DNA of 64,000 bases from an uncultured Marinicella sp. (GCA_947502595.1 CANNAM010000010.1:1-64000), one strand, 5' to 3'. Positions 8,751 through 17,822 are shown, counted from the first letter of the stretch. The notes: generated from the sequence alone by a model not told the origin. Numbers and translations are program-made.

Positions 8751-8935
8751 GTGTCCATCCACAACCAGCAAAATAGGTTCATTCTCGTCATTTCATATAT
8801 GCGTATAATATATATTATGTTAAATTATAGATGTGATAAAGAATTCTATAAATGAAGGAATATGTATAACTTTCAATAACTTAACCTGTTTTATTAAATT
8901 AAACTGTTATTTGTATAGACTGCACAGTAACGGCA

Positions 8936-8967
8936 CAGCCTCATTGCGTTCAATTGTAATGAGGCTG
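8936..8967 (-). terminator. Terminator-like hairpin after the SulP-USP operon
   Basis: CAGCCTCATT (8936-8945) and AATGAGGCTG (8958-8967) form a perfect 10-bp stem with a 12-base loop, 50 bases downstream of the tandem USP stop on the minus strand. No T tract follows, so termination may be Rho-assisted. It marks roughly where core DNA begins. Confidence 0.5.
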
Positions 8968-9017
8968 GTGAAATTATGGGTTGCGCTGTGCGAGCAAATT
9001 CAGGCTGAATTATCCTG

Positions 9018-9875
9018 TTACCGTAAAATCAGGATGGGTACAGTGCTGGTGGCAATCATCTTGGTGGTGTTGCTGCCGACAAAGAATTCTCTGATTCTTG
9101 AATGACCGTAGGCGCCCATGACTTTGAATTCGATGTTGTGTTGCGCTTGGAATTGAGTCAAAGCATCTACCACGTTGTCATTGGGTAGTAAATGCGCGGT
9201 GACGTTGTGGCCTTGGTCTTGTAAAACTTGATTGGCGGCATTGAGCTTGTTGTTATTGTCTGCTGAATCATTGCCAACCATCACTAAATGCCCAGGGAGT
9301 TGTTTTAACAATGGACTTTTGGCGATGCGGTTGATGGCTGTTTCTGCCGTTTCACTGCCATCATAAGCAAGCATGTAATTGCTTGGTTTGCTGAATCTGC
9401 CGGTGGCCATCAGTACGGGCGTGGCGATTGATCTGACTACATTTTCCACATGTGAACCGATTGACTCGACTTGTGACTCGTGGTCACTGCCTTGGCGGCC
9501 GATAACAAACAGCATGGCATTGGGTTCGGCTTCTAATAAGGCATTGACCAATTGATCGTGGCGTTGTTCAGTGAGTACATCGGCAATGCCTTTTTCCTGT
9601 GCACGACTTTTTGCATCTTCTAATATATGTTTGCCGTGTTCTATGGCCAGCCTACTCCTCTGTTCGTCTAGCTTAGTGAACTCAGTGAGTAAATGTTCAC
9701 GACTGCCTAAACCTATGGAGCCTGATAAATCATTTTGGGACTGTGTTTGGTTTTTTTCTAAGACATGCAAAAACTTCACTGGCGCAGCCAAAACCTGGCT
9801 GGCCCAAACCGCAGAATCACAAACCGCAGTAGAAATACGCGAACCATCAACACATGCAATAACTTGTTTTTTCAT
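9018..9875 (-). CDS. Tandem-domain universal stress protein
   Basis: This 285-residue protein has two UspA-type domains (about 1-145 and 155-285). The second carries the nucleotide-binding signature G-A-Y-G, nine residues, then G-S (about residues 255-269). The first has a degenerate version (I-G-R-Q-G-S), so ATP binding probably resides in the C-terminal half. Universal stress proteins are cytoplasmic and support survival in starvation and low oxygen. The gene starts 16 bases after the SulP transporter gene on the same strand, so the two should be co-transcribed. The USP may modulate or respond to the anion transporter, which is an inference from linkage. Confidence 0.9.
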   Translation of the reverse strand: MKKQVIACVDGSRISTAVCDSAVWASQVLAAPVKFLHVLEKNQTQSQNDLSGSIGLGSREHLLTEFTKLDEQRSRLAIEHGKHILEDAKSRAQEKGIADVLTEQRHDQLVNALLEAEPNAMLFVIGRQGSDHESQVESIGSHVENVVRSIATPVLMATGRFSKPSNYMLAYDGSETAETAINRIAKSPLLKQLPGHLVMVGNDSADNNNKLNAANQVLQDQGHNVTAHLLPNDNVVDALTQFQAQHNIEFKVMGAYGHSRIREFFVGSNTTKMIATSTVPILILR

Positions 9876-9891
9876 AGCATTTTTTCCTTAA

Positions 9892-11385
9892 TCAGTGACC
9901 AGACATCATTTTTTCAACTTCTTCAGGTTTATCATACACCCCAAATTTGTCAACCACAGTCTTGCTGGCTTCATTCATACCAACTATATTAACCTTAACA
10001 CCATCACGTCTGAACTTAATCACCACTTTATCCAGTGCGCCTACGGCGGTGATGTCCCAAAAATGGGCTTGGCATAAATCGATGGTGACTTCGCTGATCA
10101 CTTCTTTGAAGTCAAATGAGTCAATAAAGTGATCGGCAGAGGCAAAGAAAACCTGACCTATGACCGTATAGGTTCTGGACTTTGAATCTGCATGTTCCAG
10201 GTCATTTTTAACCACCATAAAGCGACCGATTTTATTGGCAAAGAATAAGGCAGCAAGTAACACACCAACGAATACGCCAATGGCCAAGTTGTGTGTGGTT
10301 ACGACCACTGCAACAGTGGTTAACATCACGATATTGGTTGATATGGGGTGTTTTTTGATGTTTTTCACAGAGTCCCATGAAAATGTACCGATGCTGACCA
10401 TGATCATCACAGCCACCAAAGCGGCCATTGGGATTTGTTTAATCCAATTGTCTAAAAACAACACCATGATCAACAAAAAGATGCCAGCAGCCAAGGTTGA
10501 GAGTCGACCACGACCACCTGATTTAACGTTAATAATGGATTGACCAATCATCGCACAACCTGCCATGCCACCCAATAAACCTGAACCAATGTTGGCAATC
10601 CCCTGCCCCTTACATTCGCGGTTTTTATCACTCTTGGTATCGGTTAAATCATCAACAATAGTGGCTGTCATCATTGATTCTAGCAAGCCCACTGTGGCCA
10701 AGCCAGCCGCATATGGGAAAATAATTGATAAGGTAGTGAAATTCAATGGCACATCGGGCCAGAGGAATATAGGTAAAGTATCAGGCAGCTCACCCATGTG
10801 ACCAACTGTGCGGATATCCAGTCCAATCAATATTGAGAAAATAGTCAGTGACACAATACAAATCAGTGGTGATGGCAGTAATTTGCCAATATAAGGTATC
10901 AATGGAAATAAATAGATGATGCCTAAACCTGCAAGGGTCATGGCATACACATGCCAAGTGACATGGGTTAACTCAGGCAGTTGGGCCATAAAAATAAGGA
11001 TGGCCAAAGCGTTAACAAAACCAGTAACCACTGAACGTGAGACAAAGCGCATCAGGTTACCTAGTTTCAAATAACCTGCCAGAATTTGCAGCACGCCAGT
11101 GAGCAACGTAGCAGCCAACAAATACTCCAAACCATGCGTTTTAACCAAGGTTACCATCAGCAAAGCCATGGCGCCTGTGGCGGCACTGATCATCCCCGGT
11201 CTGCCACCGACAAAAGCGATAACAACGGCAATACAGAATGAAGCATACAGGCCAACCTTCGGGTCTACACCAGCAATGATTGAAAAGGCAATCGCCTCGG
11301 GAATCAATGCCAGGGCAACCACTAAACCGGCTAAAAGGTCGTTCTTGGTGTTAAAAAACCAATGCGTTTTTAAAGAGTTAAGCAT
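9892..11385 (-). CDS. SulP-family inorganic anion transporter with STAS domain
   Basis: This is a 497-residue inner-membrane protein with about 10 to 14 hydrophobic segments. The N-terminal region contains [15 protein letters not shown], typical of SulP (SLC26-like) transporters of sulfate, bicarbonate or dicarboxylates. A C-terminal STAS domain (about 410-490) includes the [11 protein letters not shown] strand-helix element. The substrate cannot be fixed from sequence; marine SulP proteins include sodium-bicarbonate carriers such as BicA. It is the first gene of an operon with the tandem USP. No strong ribosome binding site precedes the ATG. Confidence 0.9.
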   Translation of the reverse strand: MLNSLKTHWFFNTKNDLLAGLVVALALIPEAIAFSIIAGVDPKVGLYASFCIAVVIAFVGGRPGMISAATGAMALLMVTLVKTHGLEYLLAATLLTGVLQILAGYLKLGNLMRFVSRSVVTGFVNALAILIFMAQLPELTHVTWHVYAMTLAGLGIIYLFPLIPYIGKLLPSPLICIVSLTIFSILIGLDIRTVGHMGELPDTLPIFLWPDVPLNFTTLSIIFPYAAGLATVGLLESMMTATIVDDLTDTKSDKNRECKGQGIANIGSGLLGGMAGCAMIGQSIINVKSGGRGRLSTLAAGIFLLIMVLFLDNWIKQIPMAALVAVMIMVSIGTFSWDSVKNIKKHPISTNIVMLTTVAVVVTTHNLAIGVFVGVLLAALFFANKIGRFMVVKNDLEHADSKSRTYTVIGQVFFASADHFIDSFDFKEVISEVTIDLCQAHFWDITAVGALDKVVIKFRRDGVKVNIVGMNEASKTVVDKFGVYDKPEEVEKMMSGH

Positions 11386-11739
11386 ACGTAATCACATTAA
11401 AAAATAAACTGAAATCCGCTGTACCAAAGTTATCCATGGTACCGAGGTGTTGCTGCTGAAAATAAGGCAGTAGTGCGCGAGCTGATGAATCCGGATTTGT
11501 TACTACGGAGCCAATTTTGGTGCTGCGCTGCACAATGAAATATCAGGGTGGATTGATCAAAATAGCTCATGTGCTGTTACTGAGAGCGCGACATTCTACT
11601 GTGCAGGTGTGCAAAAGTAAAGTTTGCGGGCAATTATGTAAGCCAGTGAATCGTGAGATTGATTTAAACAGCTGTTTTGCTGCCAAACCCATCCACAGCA
11701 GCTACCAATGCCGCTGTATTGCTGTTGTTTGGGTATGAA
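11386..11739. other. Intergenic region upstream of the SulP operon
   Basis: These 354 bases separate two minus-strand genes. A plus-strand open frame at 11517-11738 has unusual composition, no ribosome binding site and no recognisable domain, so I do not call it. The SulP promoter should lie here, but I cannot place it with confidence. Confidence 0.4.
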
Positions 11740-12465
11740 TCATGTGTCCAACTCATGTTGTAACCGTGCCAGTGCCTGTTCTGCAGTCACATAACCCACT
11801 GCCAAAGGTGTTGTTTGTTCATTCCTGGTTAACAGCAGCGTTGGAAAAGAGCGCACCCCTAATTGTCGACAAAGCGTGAATTCTTGTTCTACCGCTTGCA
11901 GGGTTTTGGGCGAATTGAAGGTGGCAGAAAACACCGCAAAATCCAGTCCCAGATTGGCACAAATACTGGCATAAAAATCAATCGATCTGGGGTCTTGTCC
12001 TAAGGCGTAAAACTTATGTTGTACTGCTGCAAGGAAGTCCAAGACCGATGATTTAATTGATGGGTCATTTGCTTGTAATAACTTGAAAGTAACCACCGAC
12101 CGACAAGCTGGTTCGGTGTCATAATTGAATTCAGGTAATTCCAACAAAGTATAGTCAAAGGGTTGACCAGTGGTTTGGGCAATGTGCTGCCATTCATTGC
12201 GTAAAAATGACTTGAAAGCAGCGTTCCATAAATCACCACCACCAGCTCGTAAGCCACCCATAATCAGCGTGAAGTCGCCCCCCTGCTCTGTGCAAAACTG
12301 TGCCACTGCACTGACTGTTGGTGAAATACCCCAACACCAGGAACACATGGGGTCACCCACATAATGTACAGCCCAACCAGAGCCCTTAATGACTGCTGTG
12401 TCGGCTGTAGAGATGGCTTGTTCTGGCAACAAACAAGCACCAGTAATTGGATCACACTCTATCAT
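11740..12465 (-). CDS. DsbA-family thioredoxin-fold protein (FrnE/DsbA-like)
   Basis: This 241-residue protein has no clear signal peptide. After about 35 residues comes a thioredoxin-fold start Y-V-G-D-P-M-C-S-W-C-W-G, with a C-S-W-C active site. A long helical insertion follows, then a cis-proline loop region R-S-F-P-T-L-L-L near the C-terminus. This is the pattern of cytoplasmic DsbA-family oxidoreductases and isomerases of the FrnE/HCCA group. These proteins handle disulfide exchange or act on small thiol substrates; the exact substrate is unknown. A GAGGG ribosome binding site precedes the ATG. It stands alone, with gaps on both sides. Confidence 0.8.
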   Translation of the reverse strand: MIECDPITGACLLPEQAISTADTAVIKGSGWAVHYVGDPMCSWCWGISPTVSAVAQFCTEQGGDFTLIMGGLRAGGGDLWNAAFKSFLRNEWQHIAQTTGQPFDYTLLELPEFNYDTEPACRSVVTFKLLQANDPSIKSSVLDFLAAVQHKFYALGQDPRSIDFYASICANLGLDFAVFSATFNSPKTLQAVEQEFTLCRQLGVRSFPTLLLTRNEQTTPLAVGYVTAEQALARLQHELDT

Positions 12466-12697
12466 GAAAAAAACCCTCGAATTCAGTCAGTTATTGATGT
12501 ACTCATATTGGGTCAATCAATAATAATGCAATGGCCTCTACATAGGGCCTGTCTTGGCTTTGTTTCACGTAGACCCTATGTTTTAGATATTGGTAGCAAC
12601 AAACACTGCCACCAAAGAGCCATGGTTAAGTCTGTCACAATAGCCAGTAAATACTCAGGTTGGCATGATTTGTCTAGCAATGATTGTTTAAATTGCC

Positions 12698-13018
12698 TTA
12701 TTCATTATTAAAATATGCAAGTAATTGACTGCCTATGATTTGTTGTTGGTCCACCAGGCACATTCTGATGCTGTTTGTAATGAGTATCCTGGCACAACAG
12801 TACTTGTCCTCATATGCGATATAAACTTCAAAAGCATGGTCACAACAAGGTGATGGCTTTACCGCACTTTTAGGCAGCCAAACAACCCGATCTGTGCCGC
12901 ACAATTTAAACAGGTAGTCGTCCAAGCATACACCAAGCCATTGGTCCTTAGTCAAAGTCACCATCCCTGAGTTAATACTGTGATTTAATTTGGGTTCAAT
13001 TTTTTGTACTTGCTTCAT
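12698..13018 (-). CDS. Small hypothetical protein, cysteine-containing
   Basis: I do not recognise this protein. I chose the ATG at 13018 (106 residues) because AGGA lies 8 bases upstream. The longer GTG reading from 13060 overlaps the terminator hairpin of the preceding gene. The product looks soluble, with paired cysteines (P-C-C-D-H and K-Y-C-C-A-R) that could bind metal or be redox-active, and mixed strand-helix character. It has no signal peptide and sits alone between the secreted repeat protein and the DsbA-like gene on the same strand. A link with the DsbA-like protein is possible but only from position. Confidence 0.5.
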   Translation of the reverse strand: MKQVQKIEPKLNHSINSGMVTLTKDQWLGVCLDDYLFKLCGTDRVVWLPKSAVKPSPCCDHAFEVYIAYEDKYCCARILITNSIRMCLVDQQQIIGSQLLAYFNNE

Positions 13019-13048
13019 TATTAAATTCCTGGAACATTCAATTAAAGC

Positions 13049-13081
13049 AACCACTGGCACAACTTAATGAAACCAGTGGTT
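13049..13081 (-). terminator. Hairpin downstream of the secreted repeat protein
   Basis: AACCACTGG (13049-13057) and CCAGTGGTT (13073-13081) form a perfect 9-bp stem with a 15-base loop, starting 8 bases after the stop of the minus-strand gene at 13089. The following bases are only mildly T-rich, so it is a moderate terminator candidate. Confidence 0.55.
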
Positions 13082-13088
13082 GTGGTAT

Positions 13089-14693
13089 TTATTGCAGTAA
13101 TGCGGATAAATAAACACTGCCATTGTTTTTAATTTCTATCAGTTGGTACAAAGGTTCAAAATTTAAGTCCAGTTTGCCCGGCTCTACTGGGTCCCTGAAT
13201 TCCAGTTCTGTTGCATTGCTGGTGACTGTGAAAGTGGTGATGGTTTGTCCACCTACCACCAGTTGATAATTCCCCTGTTCAAGGTCTTCAACTTCTACTT
13301 TGAAATCGATTCGATCAGATCGCACTTCATAGTCAACACTGCCGCTGGCATCTGCGTCCATACCGGTGTTGGTGAAATCAACCTCAATTTCAATGTTTTG
13401 AGTACCTGTACCACTGCCATTGTTTCCGCCATCATCACTGCAGTCCTCATTGCTTGGGCCTGGATCACAGTCATCATTGCCGGTGTTTGCTGCTGGTGTA
13501 ACTGGGAAGTTCACTGTGAATAAAATATCAGCACCTTGGGTAATGGTTAAGACGGCTCCAAGTGGATTGAAATTAAGTAATTGTTTACCGGCTTCTACAG
13601 GGTTGCGAAACTCCAGCTCACCTTCTGGACCAGTTGGTGTTTGGGTTATTTGTATAACACCTTGTATGTCACCGTTGATATTGAAGTCATAAAAACCCAA
13701 TGGCACATCTTCTAACTCAACTTGAAAATCCACTCGATCGGCACGCTGTTTAAGTTTGGCTTTTGCTTGTGCTGCAGGGTATATTGCCGTATTGGTAAAA
13801 TATACTTGGGTCTCACTGTCTCCAAAAGGTGGTGCATCAGGGCTGCTGTTCCCACCAGTATTAAGACCACCGCCACTGCTGTGCTCTGTGGTTAAATAAA
13901 CCAGGTTATTTTGTACAATATCAATCACTTGATTTTGCGGGTTAAAATCCAGTCTTAATTTTCCTGGCTCTACAGGGTCTCTGAACTCTACTTCGCCTTC
14001 GGTTCTGCCGCCAGCTGTGGTTTTAACTTGGATGTTGGCTTGCATAACATCGCCTACAAACAGTTGGTAAGTTCCAACAGGTAAATCCTCTATTTCAACA
14101 GCATAGTCAATTCGATCGGTGCGTTGCTCATATTTGGTCTTGCCACTGGCGTCGGCGTCTAAGCCTGTGGACTGTAATGGTGTTATTACATCAGCTTCTT
14201 TTAATGTATCTGCCAATTCATCAAACAATCCACCAGTACAGTTAAGGTTATTAATAACGGTGTTTCTAACGACTGGCATGCTACCAGAACTGAAACCACC
14301 TATGACAGGAGACCAACTGACCGTTCCATGGTTGCAGTCTGTGAAAGTGAAGTCAACACTGCCCCACAACGTTCGGGTTACTTCAGCCGAGTTGTGTAAA
14401 TTTCCAAATTTACCACCTTCGGCGAGCACCATTTCAAAATGAATTGATTGGTTTTCAATTTCCCCCACCCCTGTTAGCCAATATTGATTGCCATTGGTGT
14501 CGAAAGTAAACCAAGTGGACAAAGCTTTTTTCTGGTCATTACTTTTAATGATTTCGATTAAAAATCCTTGTCCGCTTTTGTCTGGGTCATACCAGCCACC
14601 AGTAAAGCTTTTGGTGATAATTATATTACTGGCCGAACTGGATGCAGTAAACATTGTTATGAATATAAAGGTAAATAAGGTGTGAATTTTCAT
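13089..14693 (-). CDS. Secreted modular protein with three approximately 80-residue repeats
   Basis: This 534-residue protein has a signal peptide (about 1-22). An N-terminal domain contains G-G-W-Y-D-P-D-K-S-G-Q-G-F and a W-F-T-F-D-T-N-G-N-Q-Y-W strand pair; I have seen this type in exported proteins of Xanthomonadales-like bacteria. Three repeats follow (about 175-270, 293-390 and 440-534). Each begins R-x-D-R-x-D-F/Y-x-V-E-x-E-D and ends E-F-R-D/N-P-V-E-x-G-K plus a hydrophobic strand. Low-complexity D/G/N/S linkers separate them, and two copies contain D-A-D-A-S-G, possibly calcium-binding. I know no named domain for the repeat. A strong AGAGAGG site precedes the ATG. It is likely periplasmic, surface or extracellular; function unknown. 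Confidence 0.7.
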   Translation of the reverse strand: MKIHTLFTFIFITMFTASSSASNIIITKSFTGGWYDPDKSGQGFLIEIIKSNDQKKALSTWFTFDTNGNQYWLTGVGEIENQSIHFEMVLAEGGKFGNLHNSAEVTRTLWGSVDFTFTDCNHGTVSWSPVIGGFSSGSMPVVRNTVINNLNCTGGLFDELADTLKEADVITPLQSTGLDADASGKTKYEQRTDRIDYAVEIEDLPVGTYQLFVGDVMQANIQVKTTAGGRTEGEVEFRDPVEPGKLRLDFNPQNQVIDIVQNNLVYLTTEHSSGGGLNTGGNSSPDAPPFGDSETQVYFTNTAIYPAAQAKAKLKQRADRVDFQVELEDVPLGFYDFNINGDIQGVIQITQTPTGPEGELEFRNPVEAGKQLLNFNPLGAVLTITQGADILFTVNFPVTPAANTGNDDCDPGPSNEDCSDDGGNNGSGTGTQNIEIEVDFTNTGMDADASGSVDYEVRSDRIDFKVEVEDLEQGNYQLVVGGQTITTFTVTSNATELEFRDPVEPGKLDLNFEPLYQLIEIKNNGSVYLSALLQ

Positions 14694-14766
14694 GGTTAGC
14701 CTCTCTGCAGCGGTTGAATTTAAATTAATATTATCATGTAATTTGTATTTTATAATTCAAAATGGT

Positions 14767-14798
14767 GCAAATAATCAATGTTTATTTGATTTATTTGC
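14767..14798. promoter_or_regulatory. Imperfect inverted repeat in a divergent promoter region
   Basis: GCAAATAATCAA (14767-14778) is matched by TTGATTTATTTGC (14786-14798), which is its inverted copy with one extra T. It lies between the divergently transcribed secreted repeat protein and the DUF6502 gene, about 65 bases before the DUF6502 start. An operator role is inferred from position and symmetry only. Confidence 0.3.
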
Positions 14799-14862
14799 AT
14801 TTATAATTGCATTTAGCCATGTATTTTGCTAAATTGTGCTTAAATAATCAGGAACCAGTGAA

Positions 14863-15684
14863 ATGACACAGCCATTCAATAACGTAATCAGACAAATGTT
14901 GATACAAATATTCAGGCCTTTGGTTAGAATCATGTTGCGACTGAATGTACCCTTCAATGAAGTCAGTGAAGTGCTGAAATGGACTTATGTTGATGTGGCC
15001 AATCAACATTTTGGCATCAATGGGAAAAAGCCAACCAAGTCGAGAACATCTGTTATTACAGGTTTGGCTCGGGCTCAAGTTGATAAACAAATGAAGCTCG
15101 ACCTGTTTAATAAAGAAAACAGTCAATACAACTGGAACAGAGCTGTGAGGGTCTTAACTGGCTGGATCGAGGATTCGCAGTACCTTGATCAACATGGCAA
15201 AGCAAAAATTATTCCAATTGAGTCTGGTACTGAAGCAGACTTTAAAACTTTGGTTGAAAGGTACTCTGGTGGTACAACTTACCGTTCAATTTTAGATGAC
15301 TTATTGCAATCAGAATCTGTGGCTGTCAAAAACGACCGTGTGGAGTTACTTAAGCCCTTTTATTTAACAGTTAATGATCCTGATGATCTACAAAAAATCA
15401 ACTTTTTGGGCGTTTCTACACAATACTTAATTGAAACCATAGACCATAACATTGATCCCAACAGGCCTAATCCCAGGTTTCAAAGAATTGTATTTCACGA
15501 ACATTTACCCCAATCATTAATCAACATCGCAGAATCGTATGTCAGAGAACAAAGCCAAAAACTGGCCAATGATGTCGATGAATATTTAGAACACCTGATT
15601 CAACACGCCAACCCTAATGAGGATGATGAACTGATACCTTATTTAGGGCTGGGACTTTATTTTTACAAAGCTGGTGACGAGTAA
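14863..15684 (+). CDS. DUF6502 family protein
   Basis: This 273-residue soluble protein begins with a helical region: R-P-L-V-R-I-M-L-R, then F-N-E-V-S-E-V-L-K-W-T-Y-V-D-V-A. A helix-turn-helix-like segment ending S-V-I-T-G-L-A-R follows, as in the DUF6502 family. The family appears to be a cytoplasmic regulator-like protein with no proven role. The gene is followed after 31 bases by a DUF5666 secreted protein on the same strand, a pairing I have seen repeatedly in gammaproteobacteria. It may control that gene. The C-terminus is acidic. Confidence 0.75.
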   Translation: MTQPFNNVIRQMLIQIFRPLVRIMLRLNVPFNEVSEVLKWTYVDVANQHFGINGKKPTKSRTSVITGLARAQVDKQMKLDLFNKENSQYNWNRAVRVLTGWIEDSQYLDQHGKAKIIPIESGTEADFKTLVERYSGGTTYRSILDDLLQSESVAVKNDRVELLKPFYLTVNDPDDLQKINFLGVSTQYLIETIDHNIDPNRPNPRFQRIVFHEHLPQSLINIAESYVREQSQKLANDVDEYLEHLIQHANPNEDDELIPYLGLGLYFYKAGDE

Positions 15685-15715
15685 TCTTCCGCAACGAAAC
15701 ATCTGGAGAGCAAAA

Positions 15716-17215
15716 ATGACAACATTAAAAATAATTTTATTAGCCTTCATCCTGATACTGGGCATTGAATATGCTGGTGCCAGTGATGAGCTTATTATGG
15801 GGCAAGGTGGTACCGGCATAACCATCAATGACATTAGGAATTTTCAAACCAATCAAGCCACAGTGTTCAAGGAAGATGGTGAAATTGTTCCTGGCATCAC
15901 TGGACAAGGTGGTACGGGCTTCAAAGTCAGGTACCGAATTGCAAGTGATGTTAGCCCTGACATAACAGCAGGTACTGTCACAGAAATTGATTTGATCAAT
16001 ACCCACAAAGGTCCCATCACCTCATTAGATCCTTTCAGGGTTTTCAATGTAGACGCTATGTTAACCGCCAACACCTTTTATGATGACAACCTCAGTTTTG
16101 GTGACATTGTAGTTGGCGATGAACTGAAGCTCAGTGGTTTCGTTGACGCCAACTCCTCGTTATTGGTTAGTCGGGTTGAAGCTGACAATGAACCATTGAC
16201 TGAATGGAAACTATCTGGTTATGTGTCCGGACTTAACAGCACCCAATTCAACATACAAAACCAAGTGGTTATTTTCGGTGGTGTGACTCCAGATGATTGC
16301 GATTTCGGGTTGGAAAATGGTGACTTTGTTGAAATAAAAGCCATGCCAGATGCCATGTTTGTTGCGGGTTCACCATTGAGCACTGTAACTAAAATTGAAT
16401 GTAAACCTGAGGGTATCATTACTTTACCAGGTGATGTGATTCCTGTGGCATTGGAAGGTTTGGTGGATTTTGAAAGCATTGAATTTAATAATTTTTTCAC
16501 CATCGCAGCCCAACAAATCAACGTCAGTGGTACGACCGTTTATATCAATGGTGAAATCGATGATATTGTGGTTGGTGCCAAGGTAGAAGTTGAAGGTTTG
16601 ATGAATACCAGCACATCTGTGATTGAAGCTTTTAAAGTAAAATTCAAAGAAGTTAGGTTTAAATTTGAAGAGCCGGTATTGCCTGTCGATGTGGTTACTG
16701 GGCAAAGCATCCAATTGTTTGGTCAAATCATTCTATCCACACCTCAACTGCGTGACGAAGATGGCATTATGAACTCAGGCTTAGCCGCAGCAACACAGGT
16801 CGAAGTCAGGGGGTATGCCGACAGAGACGGTAATCTTTATGCAACCAGGGTAAGAGAACGTGGTAACCCAGATGCTAATGACGTCAGGGCTGATGGGCAA
16901 ATAACTGCGATTAATGCACCATTCATCGAAGTCTATGGTGTCACTGTTGATACCAGCAGCAGCATATTTTTTGATACCAACGGTGCTGCCATGAATGCCA
17001 CAGATTTCTTCGCAGCAATTGCAGTCGGTTCTGAAGTTGAGGTTGAAGATGCAGTTGTTAATGAGATGACCAATGTGATATCAGGAGGCATAATCAGAAT
17101 TGATGAAGACGATGATGTCAGTCGATCCAACCATATGCTCGGGGCCTCAGAAGGTCTTGGTATTGGTGTCATAACCAGTGGTGCAGATCTGATTTTCAGG
17201 AATTCATTTGAATAA
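15716..17215 (+). CDS. DUF5666-domain secreted protein with NSFE C-terminal tail
   Basis: I chose the ATG at 15716 (499 residues) because GGAGAG lies 6 bases upstream. A longer reading from 15674 would overlap the preceding gene without a ribosome binding site. The signal peptide ends near A-G-A-S. Two G-Q-G-G-T-G motifs occur near the N-terminus. Several DUF5666-type beta units follow, each of the kind I-T-A-I-N-A-P-F-I-E-V-Y-G followed by V-G-S-E-V-E-V-E. The C-terminus ends L-I-F-R-N-S-F-E, resembling a short tail shared by unrelated exported proteins in Xanthomonadales/Marinicella-like bacteria. It is presumably exported; function unknown. A strong terminator follows. Confidence 0.75.
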   Translation: MTTLKIILLAFILILGIEYAGASDELIMGQGGTGITINDIRNFQTNQATVFKEDGEIVPGITGQGGTGFKVRYRIASDVSPDITAGTVTEIDLINTHKGPITSLDPFRVFNVDAMLTANTFYDDNLSFGDIVVGDELKLSGFVDANSSLLVSRVEADNEPLTEWKLSGYVSGLNSTQFNIQNQVVIFGGVTPDDCDFGLENGDFVEIKAMPDAMFVAGSPLSTVTKIECKPEGIITLPGDVIPVALEGLVDFESIEFNNFFTIAAQQINVSGTTVYINGEIDDIVVGAKVEVEGLMNTSTSVIEAFKVKFKEVRFKFEEPVLPVDVVTGQSIQLFGQIILSTPQLRDEDGIMNSGLAAATQVEVRGYADRDGNLYATRVRERGNPDANDVRADGQITAINAPFIEVYGVTVDTSSSIFFDTNGAAMNATDFFAAIAVGSEVEVEDAVVNEMTNVISGGIIRIDEDDDVSRSNHMLGASEGLGIGVITSGADLIFRNSFE

Positions 17216-17236
17216 TTGATACCAGTTAAAAAAACC

Positions 17237-17267
17237 AAAAGCCAAGTTTTTATACTTGGCTTTTTTT
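17237..17267 (+). terminator. Rho-independent terminator after the DUF5666 gene
   Basis: AAAAGCCAAG (17237-17246) and CTTGGCTTTT (17255-17264) form a perfect 10-bp stem with an 8-base loop, followed by further T. This is a strong terminator 21 bases after the stop codon. Its A tract could also serve the convergent USP gene. Confidence 0.9.
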
Positions 17268-17378
17268 ATTCAAAATTCACTTAACAGCAATGTAGTTTAT
17301 GACATAACCACCAATGAACTGGGTGCTGAACAGCATGTTATGGATGAGGTTTTTATCACTGCTGACTGCGCACAGTGC

Positions 17379-17822
17379 TTAGTCGGCTGTTATCCTTACC
17401 ACCAACACATCACACGATGCCCCATGAATCACACTGGATGCAGTAGAACCTAGTAATAGGCCCAGTCCGTGTCTTCCATGGGAGCCAATTACAATCGCAT
17501 CCGCTTCTGTCTCAACTGCAAACTCACGAATTTTTTTAGCAGTACTGCCAATTTTTATATGAATATTTTCATTGGGAATGCCGTGTTGCTCAGCGATTTC
17601 AGACATCAGTTTGTGTGCTGCTTTTTGGGTTTCACCATGCACCCCTGGTAAATCTGCCCTGGGTGGTGCCAGTGATGCACTGGGAAATATCATCACCACG
17701 TCCATAACATGAATGAAATGAATTTCGCCTGCTTCGGCGGCTATACCTTTGGCCTTGGTGACTATTTGGTTACAATCAATGAAAGGGTCAATAGCAACCA
17801 ACACCTTTTTATACATAGACAT
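17379..17822 (-). CDS. Single-domain universal stress protein (UspA type)
   Basis: This 147-residue protein is one UspA domain. V-L-V-A-I-D-P opens the fold. The C-terminal nucleotide loop reads G-S-H-G-R-H-G-L-G-L-L-L-G-S, a variant with eight rather than nine residues between the glycines. GGAG lies 6 bases before the ATG. A perfect FNR/Anr-type box sits 54 to 67 bases upstream of the start, so induction at low oxygen is likely, as for Anr-controlled USPs in Pseudomonas. It is one of three USP genes in the window. Confidence 0.92.
   Translation of the reverse strand: MSMYKKVLVAIDPFIDCNQIVTKAKGIAAEAGEIHFIHVMDVVMIFPSASLAPPRADLPGVHGETQKAAHKLMSEIAEQHGIPNENIHIKIGSTAKKIREFAVETEADAIVIGSHGRHGLGLLLGSTASSVIHGASCDVLVVRITAD

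Noticed and set aside
8634-8855. Open frame with repeated F-L-K-V-T-W segments
   Set aside because: The peptide repeats only mirror the DNA direct repeats; there is no ribosome binding site or known domain.
11517-11738. 73-residue plus-strand open frame
   Set aside because: Composition is unlike a real protein here, there is no ribosome binding site, and it ends just before the convergent DsbA-like gene.
12540-12581. ACATAGGG / CCCTATGT inverted repeat between two minus-strand genes
   Set aside because: The 26-base loop is long and no T tract follows; too weak to call a terminator.
17256-17453. 65-residue open frame after the DUF5666 gene
   Set aside because: It starts inside the terminator and runs antisense into the USP gene.
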